DNA from: Rhodospirillaceae bacterium MC!
GTDB taxonomy: Bacteria; Pseudomonadota; Alphaproteobacteria; MC1
DNA length: 64,000 nucleotides
Reading direction: 5' to 3'
Assembly (NCBI GenBank): GCA_002632265.1
Contig: NQOV01000007.1
Location: forward strand, 181,583 to 245,582
Each line of letters starts with the position of its first letter. Position 1 is the stretch's first letter. The notes under the pieces are model-generated. The model ran no database searches, had not been told where the DNA came from, and was given only the letters and a program-made list of their open reading frames with translations. The translations under genes and the position numbers were made by a program. Below are positions 40,740 through 47,738 of the stretch, piece after piece.

Positions 40740-43085
40740 ATGTCTATAAACATAGAAATGCCAGCACTATCGCCAACCATGACCGAGGGCGTTCTAGCGT
40801 CTTGGGTAGTAAAAGAGGGCGATAAGGTCGAGGCGGGCGATGTCCTAGCGGAAATCGAAACCGATAAAGCCACCGTAGAATTCGAGGCCTTAGATGACGG
40901 AATCGTCGGTAAGATCCTAGTTGAAGCAGGGAATGGCGATGAAATCAAAGTGGGTACGCCCATTGCTATCTTGCTGGAAGAAGGCGAAAGCCTAAGCGAT
41001 ATCTCTATCCCAAAAGAAGAGATAATAGTAGAAGAAGAGCCGATTATCACAACAGGGGTTACAACTCCAATTCCTGATTCCTTAGCTATCAAAAAAGAGA
41101 TTGTTGTAGAAGTGCCGTCTCTAGATGGCGAAGAAAAGGAAACCGTCCGCCAAGCTTTAAATGATACTTTGGATGAACTCTTGGAAAATGATGAAGATGT
41201 GATCATCCTAGGCGAAGAAGTTGCCAATTATAACGGTGCTTACAAAATAACTAAAGGCTTACTAGATAAATACGGCCCGGATCGTGTTATGGATACTCCT
41301 ATCACAGAAATGGGCTTTGCAGGAATGGCGGTTGGGGCTGCCATGAGTGGCTTGCGTCCCATTTGCGAATTCATGAGCTTTAACTTTTCCCTACAAGCCA
41401 TTGATCAGATCCTAAATTCAGCGGCGAAAACTCCCATAATGAGTGCTGGTCAGATTGAAGCTCCGATCATCTTCCGAGGGCCTAATGGTGCAGCTCGTGG
41501 GGTGGCGGCTCAACACTCGCAAGATTTCGCCTCTATCTATGCAAATGTTCCAGGTCTAGTCGTGGTAGCTCCATGGTCAGCCGAAGACGCTAAGGGTCTT
41601 TTAAGAGCAGTAGCAAAACAGAATAAGCCTGCGATCTTTTTAGAAAATGAAATGATCTACGGTAGTAAATTCACAAAATCTCCCACTGATAAAGATTTCC
41701 AGATCCCACTAGGTAAAGCTAAAATCGAAGTGGTGGGAACTGATGTTACTTTAGTTGCGTATTCTGTCATGGTCGGCAAAGCCATTGAGGCCGCTAAGGA
41801 ATTAGCTAAGGCAGGAATTTCTGCCGAAGTAATTAACTTACGCTCCATTGCTCCACTGGATAAGGATACTATCCTTAAATCCGTAAGCAAAACAGGGCAT
41901 TTAATTTCCATTGAAGAAGGGTGGACATTCGCTGGGATATCAGCGTCGATCAATCAACTTGCCATTGATAACATTTGGCATAAGCTAAAATCTTCGCCTA
42001 AGGTTATCGGCAGTAAACACACAGCCGTACCTTATAATAAACAGCTTGAAGAATTCGTTCTGCCACAGGTTGCCGATATCGTAGTATCTGCTAAAAGATC
42101 CATAGAACAAGCCGATAAGGTTGTGAAAGTTTCGCCACTGGCTTTAAGAATGGCGAAAGAAAGATGTATCGAACTTGCAGAAATCGTCGGCACTGGCCCA
42201 CGTGGTAAAATTACTAAACACGATGTCCAATCCCATGGAAATAGTGGAAGTACTTCAGCAAGCTCGCCTACTAACAGCACAGATTCAAACTCTTCAAGCT
42301 CTCTTACTTCTGCCAACTCTTCATCCACCACCGCCACATCATCATCATTGAGCGAAACAAGTGCCAGCAGATCACAAAATAAAGCTCCTGCGGTTCAATC
42401 AACTGGCAATATGCACCCTGATTTCTCTGGTGTATCTCACGAAGTTCTTAAGCCGTCGAACATTGAAAAGGTGGTGGCTGATGTACTAACGAAATCTAAA
42501 AGGGACATCCCACATTATTACGTAACCGTAGAATTCCAAGTGGAAAAACTCAACGCCTTACGCAAGCAACTAAACGAACGCAAAGGATTCGACGGTAAAA
42601 TCACAATCAACGATATCATATTAAAAGCTTGTGCCTCTACCATTGGACAGTTCCCACAAATCAATCGTGCTTGGACTGATAGCGATGAGATCGTCCAATA
42701 CAATGAAATTAATATCGGCGTGGCCATTGCTACAGATATCGGATTGTTTAGCCCGACGGTCTTCAATGCAAATGCTAAAGGTATTGACGAAATTTCCCTA
42801 GATATCAAAGATCTTGCCACTAAAGCACGCAACAATAAGTTAAGTATGGATGAAATGAGCAATAGTACATTTACCCTTTCTAACTTGGGAATGTTTGGTG
42901 TGAAATCTTTCACTTCAATCATTCCACCGCAAAACGGAGCTATTCTTTCGGTCGGCGGAGCGATAGACGGTAAAATAAGCTTAACCCTTGCATCTGATCA
43001 TCGTGTGATAAACGGTGGCGTGGCTGGTCAATTCATAAGCAAACTTAGAGATAATTTAGAAGATCCAATTTTAATGATCTCGTAG
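40740..43085 (+). CDS. Fused pyruvate dehydrogenase E1-beta and E2 (lipoyl-E1b-PSBD-acetyltransferase)
   Basis: One continuous 781-residue frame joins two normally separate subunits. Order: lipoyl domain (1-80) with modified Lys43 in ETDKATVEF; linker; E1-beta (about 130-455, with GEEVANYNGAYKITKGL, GAARGVAAQHSQDFASI and the C-terminal VPYNKQLEEFVLPQVADIV); peripheral-subunit-binding domain (464-496, SPLALRMAKERC then GTGPRGKITKHDV); a Ser/Thr-rich linker (498-548); and the E2 acetyltransferase domain (about 560-781). The E2 active site reads DHRVING, with His754 kept but Asp of HxxxDG replaced by Asn758. E2 has no lipoyl domain of its own, so the single N-terminal one must serve all reactions. 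pdhA precedes, lpd follows 81 nt later. Confidence 0.93.
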   Translation: MSINIEMPALSPTMTEGVLASWVVKEGDKVEAGDVLAEIETDKATVEFEALDDGIVGKILVEAGNGDEIKVGTPIAILLEEGESLSDISIPKEEIIVEEEPIITTGVTTPIPDSLAIKKEIVVEVPSLDGEEKETVRQALNDTLDELLENDEDVIILGEEVANYNGAYKITKGLLDKYGPDRVMDTPITEMGFAGMAVGAAMSGLRPICEFMSFNFSLQAIDQILNSAAKTPIMSAGQIEAPIIFRGPNGAARGVAAQHSQDFASIYANVPGLVVVAPWSAEDAKGLLRAVAKQNKPAIFLENEMIYGSKFTKSPTDKDFQIPLGKAKIEVVGTDVTLVAYSVMVGKAIEAAKELAKAGISAEVINLRSIAPLDKDTILKSVSKTGHLISIEEGWTFAGISASINQLAIDNIWHKLKSSPKVIGSKHTAVPYNKQLEEFVLPQVADIVVSAKRSIEQADKVVKVSPLALRMAKERCIELAEIVGTGPRGKITKHDVQSHGNSGSTSASSPTNSTDSNSSSSLTSANSSSTTATSSSLSETSASRSQNKAPAVQSTGNMHPDFSGVSHEVLKPSNIEKVVADVLTKSKRDIPHYYVTVEFQVEKLNALRKQLNERKGFDGKITINDIILKACASTIGQFPQINRAWTDSDEIVQYNEINIGVAIATDIGLFSPTVFNANAKGIDEISLDIKDLATKARNNKLSMDEMSNSTFTLSNLGMFGVKSFTSIIPPQNGAILSVGGAIDGKISLTLASDHRVINGGVAGQFISKLRDNLEDPILMIS

Positions 43086-43166
43086 ATTAATATAACATCA
43101 GTTAACATCAGTTAATATAATATAACACTATACAATACAACACTATAAATATACATGGAGTATAAA

Positions 43167-44570
43167 ATGAAAGAATTCGATTTAGTTATTTTAGGGGCAG
43201 GTCCTGGCGGATACGTGGCGGCCATTAAAGGGGCCCAAGAGGGCTTAAAAGTGGCGGTTATTGAAGCCAATCACTTGGGCGGTATTTGTCTAAACTGGGG
43301 ATGTATTCCAACAAAATCCCTATTAAATTCCACATCTATGCTAGATAATATGAAACATCATACCGCCTCGGCAGGGATTACCTTTGATAATCTTTCTATC
43401 GATACAAATGTGATGTTTGAAAAAAGTCGTAAGGTATCCAAGCAACTAGCGGGCGGTGTTGGTGTGCTGTTGAAGAAAAATAAAGTGGAAGTTATCGACG
43501 GTTATGGACGCTTTGTCGATAGTACAACCTTAGAAGTGGATCTAACCACAGGGGGAAAACAATTAGTAAAAGCTAAAGATATCATTATCGCCACAGGTTC
43601 ACGAGCTAGAACATTACCATTTCTCCCAATGGAAAGCGATAAAATATGGACATATAAAAACGCTCTAGCCCCAACCGAGATCCCAAAAAGTTTATTAATT
43701 TTAGGTTCTGGTGCTATCGGCATTGAGTTTGCGAATGTCTATAACTCTTTGGGTGTGGATGTTACCGTGCTTGAAGCTTTACCGTTAATTATGCCACAGG
43801 GCGATAAGGATATATCCAAATCCGCAGAAAAGAATTTCATTTCTCAAGGGATCAAAATCAAAACTAACGCCATGTTACAAACTGCCGAAATCAATGGCGA
43901 CGGTAATGTAGTAGCAAGCGTAAAAGTTGGCGATGATGTTATCGAAATGGAAGCCAGTCATTTACTTTGTGCGGTGGGCGTTGTTCCCAATACTGGCGAA
44001 TTGTGTTTGGAAAATACCAATGTGGAACTCGATGAGCGTGGTTATGTGTGTGTAAATGAATATCTAAAAACAGACGATAAAAACATCTGGGCCATTGGCG
44101 ATATCATCGGTAATCCTTGTTTAGCACATAAGGCCTCTCACGAGGGGATTCATGCGGTTGATCACATTATCGGCGATCATATTCATGAACCCATTCAAGT
44201 GGAAAATATTCCCACCTGTATTTATACCAATCCGCAAGTGGCGTCAATTGGATTAACAGAAGAACAAGCCAGTAAACGAGGCCATGCCTTACGAGTTGGT
44301 AAATTCCCATTCATCGGTAACGGTAAAGCCGTAGCTTCCAACCATACGGACGGATTCATAAAATCTATCTTCGACGCTGATACAGGCGAATTATTAGGCA
44401 TGCACATGTTCGGTTCTGGTGTTACGGAACTATTTGGAGCTGGTATTGTGGCAAAACAGTTAGAAACAACCGAAGTTGAATTAATGAGTACCATTTTCCC
44501 ACATCCAACCATGAGCGAAGCAATCCACGAATCGATATTAGACGCTTATGGCAAAGTAATTCATATGTAG
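43167..44570 (+). CDS. lpd: Dihydrolipoyl dehydrogenase (E3)
   Basis: The 467-residue flavoprotein has an FAD-binding start LVILGAGPGGYVAAI, the redox-active disulfide GGICLNWGCIPTKSLL, and a second nucleotide-binding motif LLILGSGAIGIEFANVY. The C-terminal catalytic His-Glu pair lies in HPTMSEAIHES. It reoxidises dihydrolipoamide with NAD. ATG 43167 is chosen because GGAG lies 6 nt upstream; ATG 43155 overlaps that site. A perfect hairpin belonging to the 3'-UTR repeat family follows the stop directly, then lipA. Confidence 0.94.
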   Translation: MKEFDLVILGAGPGGYVAAIKGAQEGLKVAVIEANHLGGICLNWGCIPTKSLLNSTSMLDNMKHHTASAGITFDNLSIDTNVMFEKSRKVSKQLAGGVGVLLKKNKVEVIDGYGRFVDSTTLEVDLTTGGKQLVKAKDIIIATGSRARTLPFLPMESDKIWTYKNALAPTEIPKSLLILGSGAIGIEFANVYNSLGVDVTVLEALPLIMPQGDKDISKSAEKNFISQGIKIKTNAMLQTAEINGDGNVVASVKVGDDVIEMEASHLLCAVGVVPNTGELCLENTNVELDERGYVCVNEYLKTDDKNIWAIGDIIGNPCLAHKASHEGIHAVDHIIGDHIHEPIQVENIPTCIYTNPQVASIGLTEEQASKRGHALRVGKFPFIGNGKAVASNHTDGFIKSIFDADTGELLGMHMFGSGVTELFGAGIVAKQLETTEVELMSTIFPHPTMSEAIHESILDAYGKVIHM

Positions 44571-44625
44571 TTTAGGTGTGTGAAAAAGCACTTTTTCACA
44601 CACCTAAAGGCTTAAGGTAAATATT
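44571..44625 (+). repeat. Hairpin and repeat element behind lpd
   Basis: A perfect 18-bp stem (arm TTTAGGTGTGTGAAAAAG, 2-nt loop) begins immediately after the lpd stop. It is followed by GGCTTAAGGTAAATAT, the core of the 3'-UTR repeat family. It lacks a T run, and lipA follows closely, so it may be an intercistronic processing or attenuation element rather than a full terminator. Confidence 0.65.
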
Positions 44626-44636
44626 GAAAGAATCAC

Positions 44637-45554
44637 ATGGAAAAGCAAAAAGAAAAAGAAAAAGAAAAAGAACAACAAAAGCTTGAGCGTCCGAAATGGA
44701 TAAAGGTTAAAGCTCCGCAGGGGGAAACCTTTGAGAAGTTAAATGAGATGATGAAATCCAAGGCTTTACATACGGTATGCGAAGAGGCTAGCTGTCCTAA
44801 CATGGGGGATTGCTGGCGAAAGAAACATGCGTCATTTCTAATTTTGGGCGATACTTGTACACGTGCTTGTGCGTTCTGTCATATTAACACAGGCAATCCT
44901 AAAAAGATTGTCGATGAAGATGAGCCTAAACGTGTGGGCGAATCTGTGGCTAAAATGGATCTTAATCATGTGGTTATAACATCTGTCGATCGTGATGATT
45001 TAGATGACGGTGGAGCAATGCACTTTCAAAAGGTCATAAGAGAAATTCGTAAATTATCGCCTAAAACCACAGTGGAAATCCTAACTCCTGATTTTAGAAA
45101 TAAACCTGCCGATCTTACGGTGGAATTATTGGTTAAAGAAAAACCAGATGTTTTTAATCATAATATTGAAACCGTCCCTCGCCTATTTCCCACCATTTGC
45201 CCAGGCTCTCGCTATTTTACATCTCTTAAGTTACTATCAGATGTGAAAAAGCTCGATAGCAATATCTTTACAAAATCGGGCATAATGGTTGGTCTTGGCG
45301 AATCCCTAGAAGAAGTAATTCAAGTAATGGACGACTTACGCTCGGCAGAAGTGGATTTCCTAACTATCGGACAATACCTCCAACCAACAAAAAACCACGC
45401 TCTCATTGATCGCTACGTAACCCCCGAAGAGTTCAAACAAATGGAAATAGTAGCCAAAGCCAAAGGCTTTAAGGTAGTATCATCCAGCCCCTTAACTCGC
45501 TCTTCCTATCATGCCGATGAATTCTTTAAGGAGTTACAATTGCATAGCAAATAA
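44637..45554 (+). CDS. lipA: Lipoyl synthase
   Basis: The 305-residue radical SAM enzyme has the auxiliary cluster motif [13 protein letters not shown] and the radical SAM motif CTRACAFC (CxxxCxxC). The conserved C-terminal [15 protein letters not shown] supplies the serine ligand. It inserts two sulfurs into octanoyl groups to form lipoate, the cofactor attached to Lys43 of the neighbouring E1b-E2 protein. The N-terminus is a low-complexity Lys/Glu stretch ([11 protein letters not shown]) not typical of LipA. Its 3' end overlaps the convergent membrane-protein gene by 21 nt. Confidence 0.95.
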   Translation: MEKQKEKEKEKEQQKLERPKWIKVKAPQGETFEKLNEMMKSKALHTVCEEASCPNMGDCWRKKHASFLILGDTCTRACAFCHINTGNPKKIVDEDEPKRVGESVAKMDLNHVVITSVDRDDLDDGGAMHFQKVIREIRKLSPKTTVEILTPDFRNKPADLTVELLVKEKPDVFNHNIETVPRLFPTICPGSRYFTSLKLLSDVKKLDSNIFTKSGIMVGLGESLEEVIQVMDDLRSAEVDFLTIGQYLQPTKNHALIDRYVTPEEFKQMEIVAKAKGFKVVSSSPLTRSSYHADEFFKELQLHSK

Positions 45555-45929
45555 TTGATGTGTACGGATATATATATTCCATATATCGTAAAATGCTAAT
45601 AGTACAAATATAATCAAGAGTAAAATATGGTATGCCATACCTAATTTATGGGCTTTTGTGCTTTTGATTATCTTAGTACGATCTAGCCTTGATAAACTCC
45701 CATATATGAGCGTTCCGCTTATGAGTAAAGAAAATAGCATTCTCAAGACTAAAAATACTAGACTTAAATGTCTAAATAACACGTGCATATCCATAAAAAG
45801 AAAAAATTGTAAAAACAGGATTACAGATACCACAATTAAAGACTTATTTATCAATCTATTTTGAAATTTTCTTATGATAAAATACATATACAACGATATA
45901 AAAACCCCTACTTGTAACACAACCACCAT
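45534..45929 (-). CDS. Small membrane protein, family member A
   Basis: This 131-residue protein has four hydrophobic helices (about 3-18, 31-45, 55-75, 95-115). It aligns by eye with the C-terminal half of the 299-residue protein at 46132; for example [20 protein letters not shown] here corresponds to RLFSILPSLGILAYGLRAKI there, and both have MAYHILL / MIYHIIL in the last helix. I recognise no known family. It is convergent with lipA (21-nt overlap). Function unknown. Confidence 0.6.
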   Translation of the reverse strand: MVVVLQVGVFISLYMYFIIRKFQNRLINKSLIVVSVILFLQFFLFMDMHVLFRHLSLVFLVLRMLFSLLISGTLIYGSLSRLDRTKIIKSTKAHKLGMAYHILLLIIFVLLAFYDIWNIYIRTHQLFAMQL

Positions 45930-46028
45930 AATAAAAACACCTCTTCATTTAACGAAATAATATCTAATAAAATACTATAATAATCTTAACTAGTCAAGAC
46001 TTTTTTCCATTTATCACGACCCACCAAG

Positions 46029-46131
46029 ATTGGGAGAAATGGGATAAGATGTGCCTTAATTTAGGGCGACATGTACTCATGTTTACCTTAGCCCTAAATT
46101 AAGGTGCATATTAGCCCATTTATCACAATCT
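46029..46131 (-). repeat. Long structured repeat behind the 299-residue membrane protein gene
   Basis: A perfect 14-bp stem (46054-46067 with 46091-46104, arm CCTTAATTTAGGGC) has an inner ACATG/ATGT hairpin. It extends outward as an imperfect stem including AAATGGG/CCCATTT up to about GATTG/CAATC. The 11-mer CCATTTATCAC occurs at both ends (about 46010 and 46114). On the coding strand of the upstream gene it contains GGGCTAAGGTAAACATGAG. Confidence 0.75.
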
Positions 46132-47031
46132 TTAGAGAATGCCTTTTTGATGTAGGTGATACTCATCTATCAATCTGGAAATATAGTCTCCTAATTCAAT
46201 TAATGCTGATATGGTTAGAATAACATAGAACATAACTAATATAATATGATATATCATGTTATATTTTTCCAGTTGTTTATTTGGATCTTTGATTTTTGCT
46301 CTCAAGCCGTAGGCGAGAATTCCAAGGCTAGGCAAGATAGAGAATAATCTAATCACATTATATACATATTCCATACTATTATTTAAATACCATAAATCTG
46401 TATTAAAATATGTATAAGAATTCAAGTGTACTACGTCAATCAGGTAGGATATTACAATATGTTGAAGTAATATTGTTATGAATACCAGTAGAAAGTATTT
46501 ATCTGGTCGTTTGCGTTGTTTTCCTAGCTTGAAGAGAATGTACAAAAACAGACTAATAAATATCATATATCGTAAACAAAGGGTTATAATTCCTGCCACT
46601 TCAAAGAATGCGGAAATGGCTGGAAGTAACAATAATAAAAAGATAGGCAATAATGTAATGTGGATTATTCTATTAAATCTTGCAGGCTGTTTATTTTCTT
46701 CTTGTTTTCGTATTAGTTTTGTATTGTATCTTATGGCGTATATGAGCGTATATGTGATAAGAAATACAAATACTACCATAATCGCAGAAACCCAGCGAAC
46801 TAAAATATATTCTTGTACGTGCATATAAGATGCTAAGAAGAACATGGTAAAAATTACCATTCCCCCTTGTATTAAGAACATGATAAATATCCTAAATAAA
46901 TATTTATCTATTTTGTTACCATTTGCAATAGTAATAAAAAGACATATTACAAGAATAGAAAAATCTAATATTTGCAATACAAATGATAATAACATAAATA
47001 TATCACTACTAGAGAACGTAAATCCTGCCAT
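46132..47031 (-). CDS. Eight-helix membrane protein, family member B
   Basis: The 299-residue integral membrane protein has about eight hydrophobic helices arranged as two related halves of roughly 150 residues. Short basic loops separate them (e.g. RYNTKLIRKQEENKQ; KLGKQRKRPDK). Its first half resembles the 101-residue protein at 47325 and its second half the 131-residue protein at 45534, so the three look like pieces of one family. No catalytic motif or known domain is recognisable. Four nt separate it from the 64-residue frame upstream. It may work with the DivL-like protein encoded next to it, but only position suggests this. Confidence 0.6.
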   Translation of the reverse strand: MAGFTFSSSDIFMLLSFVLQILDFSILVICLFITIANGNKIDKYLFRIFIMFLIQGGMVIFTMFFLASYMHVQEYILVRWVSAIMVVFVFLITYTLIYAIRYNTKLIRKQEENKQPARFNRIIHITLLPIFLLLLLPAISAFFEVAGIITLCLRYMIFISLFLYILFKLGKQRKRPDKYFLLVFITILLQHIVISYLIDVVHLNSYTYFNTDLWYLNNSMEYVYNVIRLFSILPSLGILAYGLRAKIKDPNKQLEKYNMIYHIILVMFYVILTISALIELGDYISRLIDEYHLHQKGIL

Positions 47032-47034
47032 TAT

Positions 47035-47229
47035 TTAAGAATCCCCCTTATGAGATGTATTTTTAAGAATTTGTTGAAATGATTGCCCTTGTATGGGATG
47101 AGATCGTTTATCTGCCGATTTTATTTTCTTGATCTTGTATCTTATGGCATACATGCACGCACCTATCATAATAACTAAAAATAGTATGGGTTTAACTTCG
47201 CCTGAAATTCCTACGCTAGAAAATAACAA
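47035..47229 (-). pseudogene. Short fragment of the small membrane-protein family
   Basis: The 64-residue frame has one hydrophobic helix and then MYAIRYKIKKIKSADKRSHP. This resembles the end of helix 3 and the basic loop of the 299-residue protein (LIYAIRYNTKLIRKQ). It looks like a remnant of a larger copy, though a small expressed protein cannot be excluded. The sequence on its 5' side (47230-47320) is made of TATTAACTAAT-type tandem units. Confidence 0.4.
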
Positions 47230-47324
47230 TAAAAATACCTGAAAGAGATGGAAATATTAACTAATTAGTATTAACTAATGAATATTAACTAATGAATAGA
47301 GTATAGCAATTTTGCTTAAACCAG

Positions 47325-47630
47325 TCAAGATTCTTTTACACGTTTCTTCTTTCTCTCTCTGATGTAGCATATGAACAATACGGCGATTATAGACATAAAG
47401 ACAAGAATAACTTGTGTCATTCTATGATACTCGAGTTTTGTTTGTAAGTATCTGGCGATTAGGTTTTCAGCTATGATCAGAATAAAGATTGCGAGCAAAA
47501 ACTTATTGGGTGCTATACTTAAGACAAACTTTATAATAAGATATACACATAAAAACGCAAATATCATAAATTGTACTAAGAATGCTATAATTTGAATGGT
47601 ATCATCAAAGGTTAAAGTATGATGTTGCAT
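47325..47630 (-). CDS. Small membrane protein, family member C
   Basis: This 101-residue protein has three hydrophobic helices and a basic C-terminus (RERKKKRVKES). It matches the first part of the 299-residue protein: spacing of the helices, a loop with a conserved NK(F/I) region, and a third helix followed by basic residues. No known domain is seen. Its start codon lies about 110 nt beyond the DivL-like gene's stop. Confidence 0.55.
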   Translation of the reverse strand: MQHHTLTFDDTIQIIAFLVQFMIFAFLCVYLIIKFVLSIAPNKFLLAIFILIIAENLIARYLQTKLEYHRMTQVILVFMSIIAVLFICYIRERKKKRVKES

Positions 47631-47684
47631 GGTGTGGGTTCTCGTTTCTTAAAAGTTAAAAGGTTTAAAAAGGGGTGGAAAAAA

Positions 47685-47738
47685 GGGATGAGAAAAGGGA
47701 TGAGAAAAGGGGATGAGAAAAGTGCTTTTTTACATCCC
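47685..47738 (-). repeat. 12-nt tandem repeat and hairpin after the DivL-like gene
   Basis: GGGATGAGAAAA occurs three times in a row. The last copy pairs with TTTTACATCCC-type sequence to form a hairpin (GGGATG/CATCCC and AAAAG/CTTTT) that ends exactly at the DivL-like gene's stop codon. It may work as a terminator and resembles the hairpin behind lpd. Confidence 0.6.

Noticed and set aside
44571-44610. Hairpin behind lpd as a simple terminator
   Set aside because: The stem is strong but has no T run, and lipA begins 27 nt later on the same strand; the link to the repeat family explains it better.
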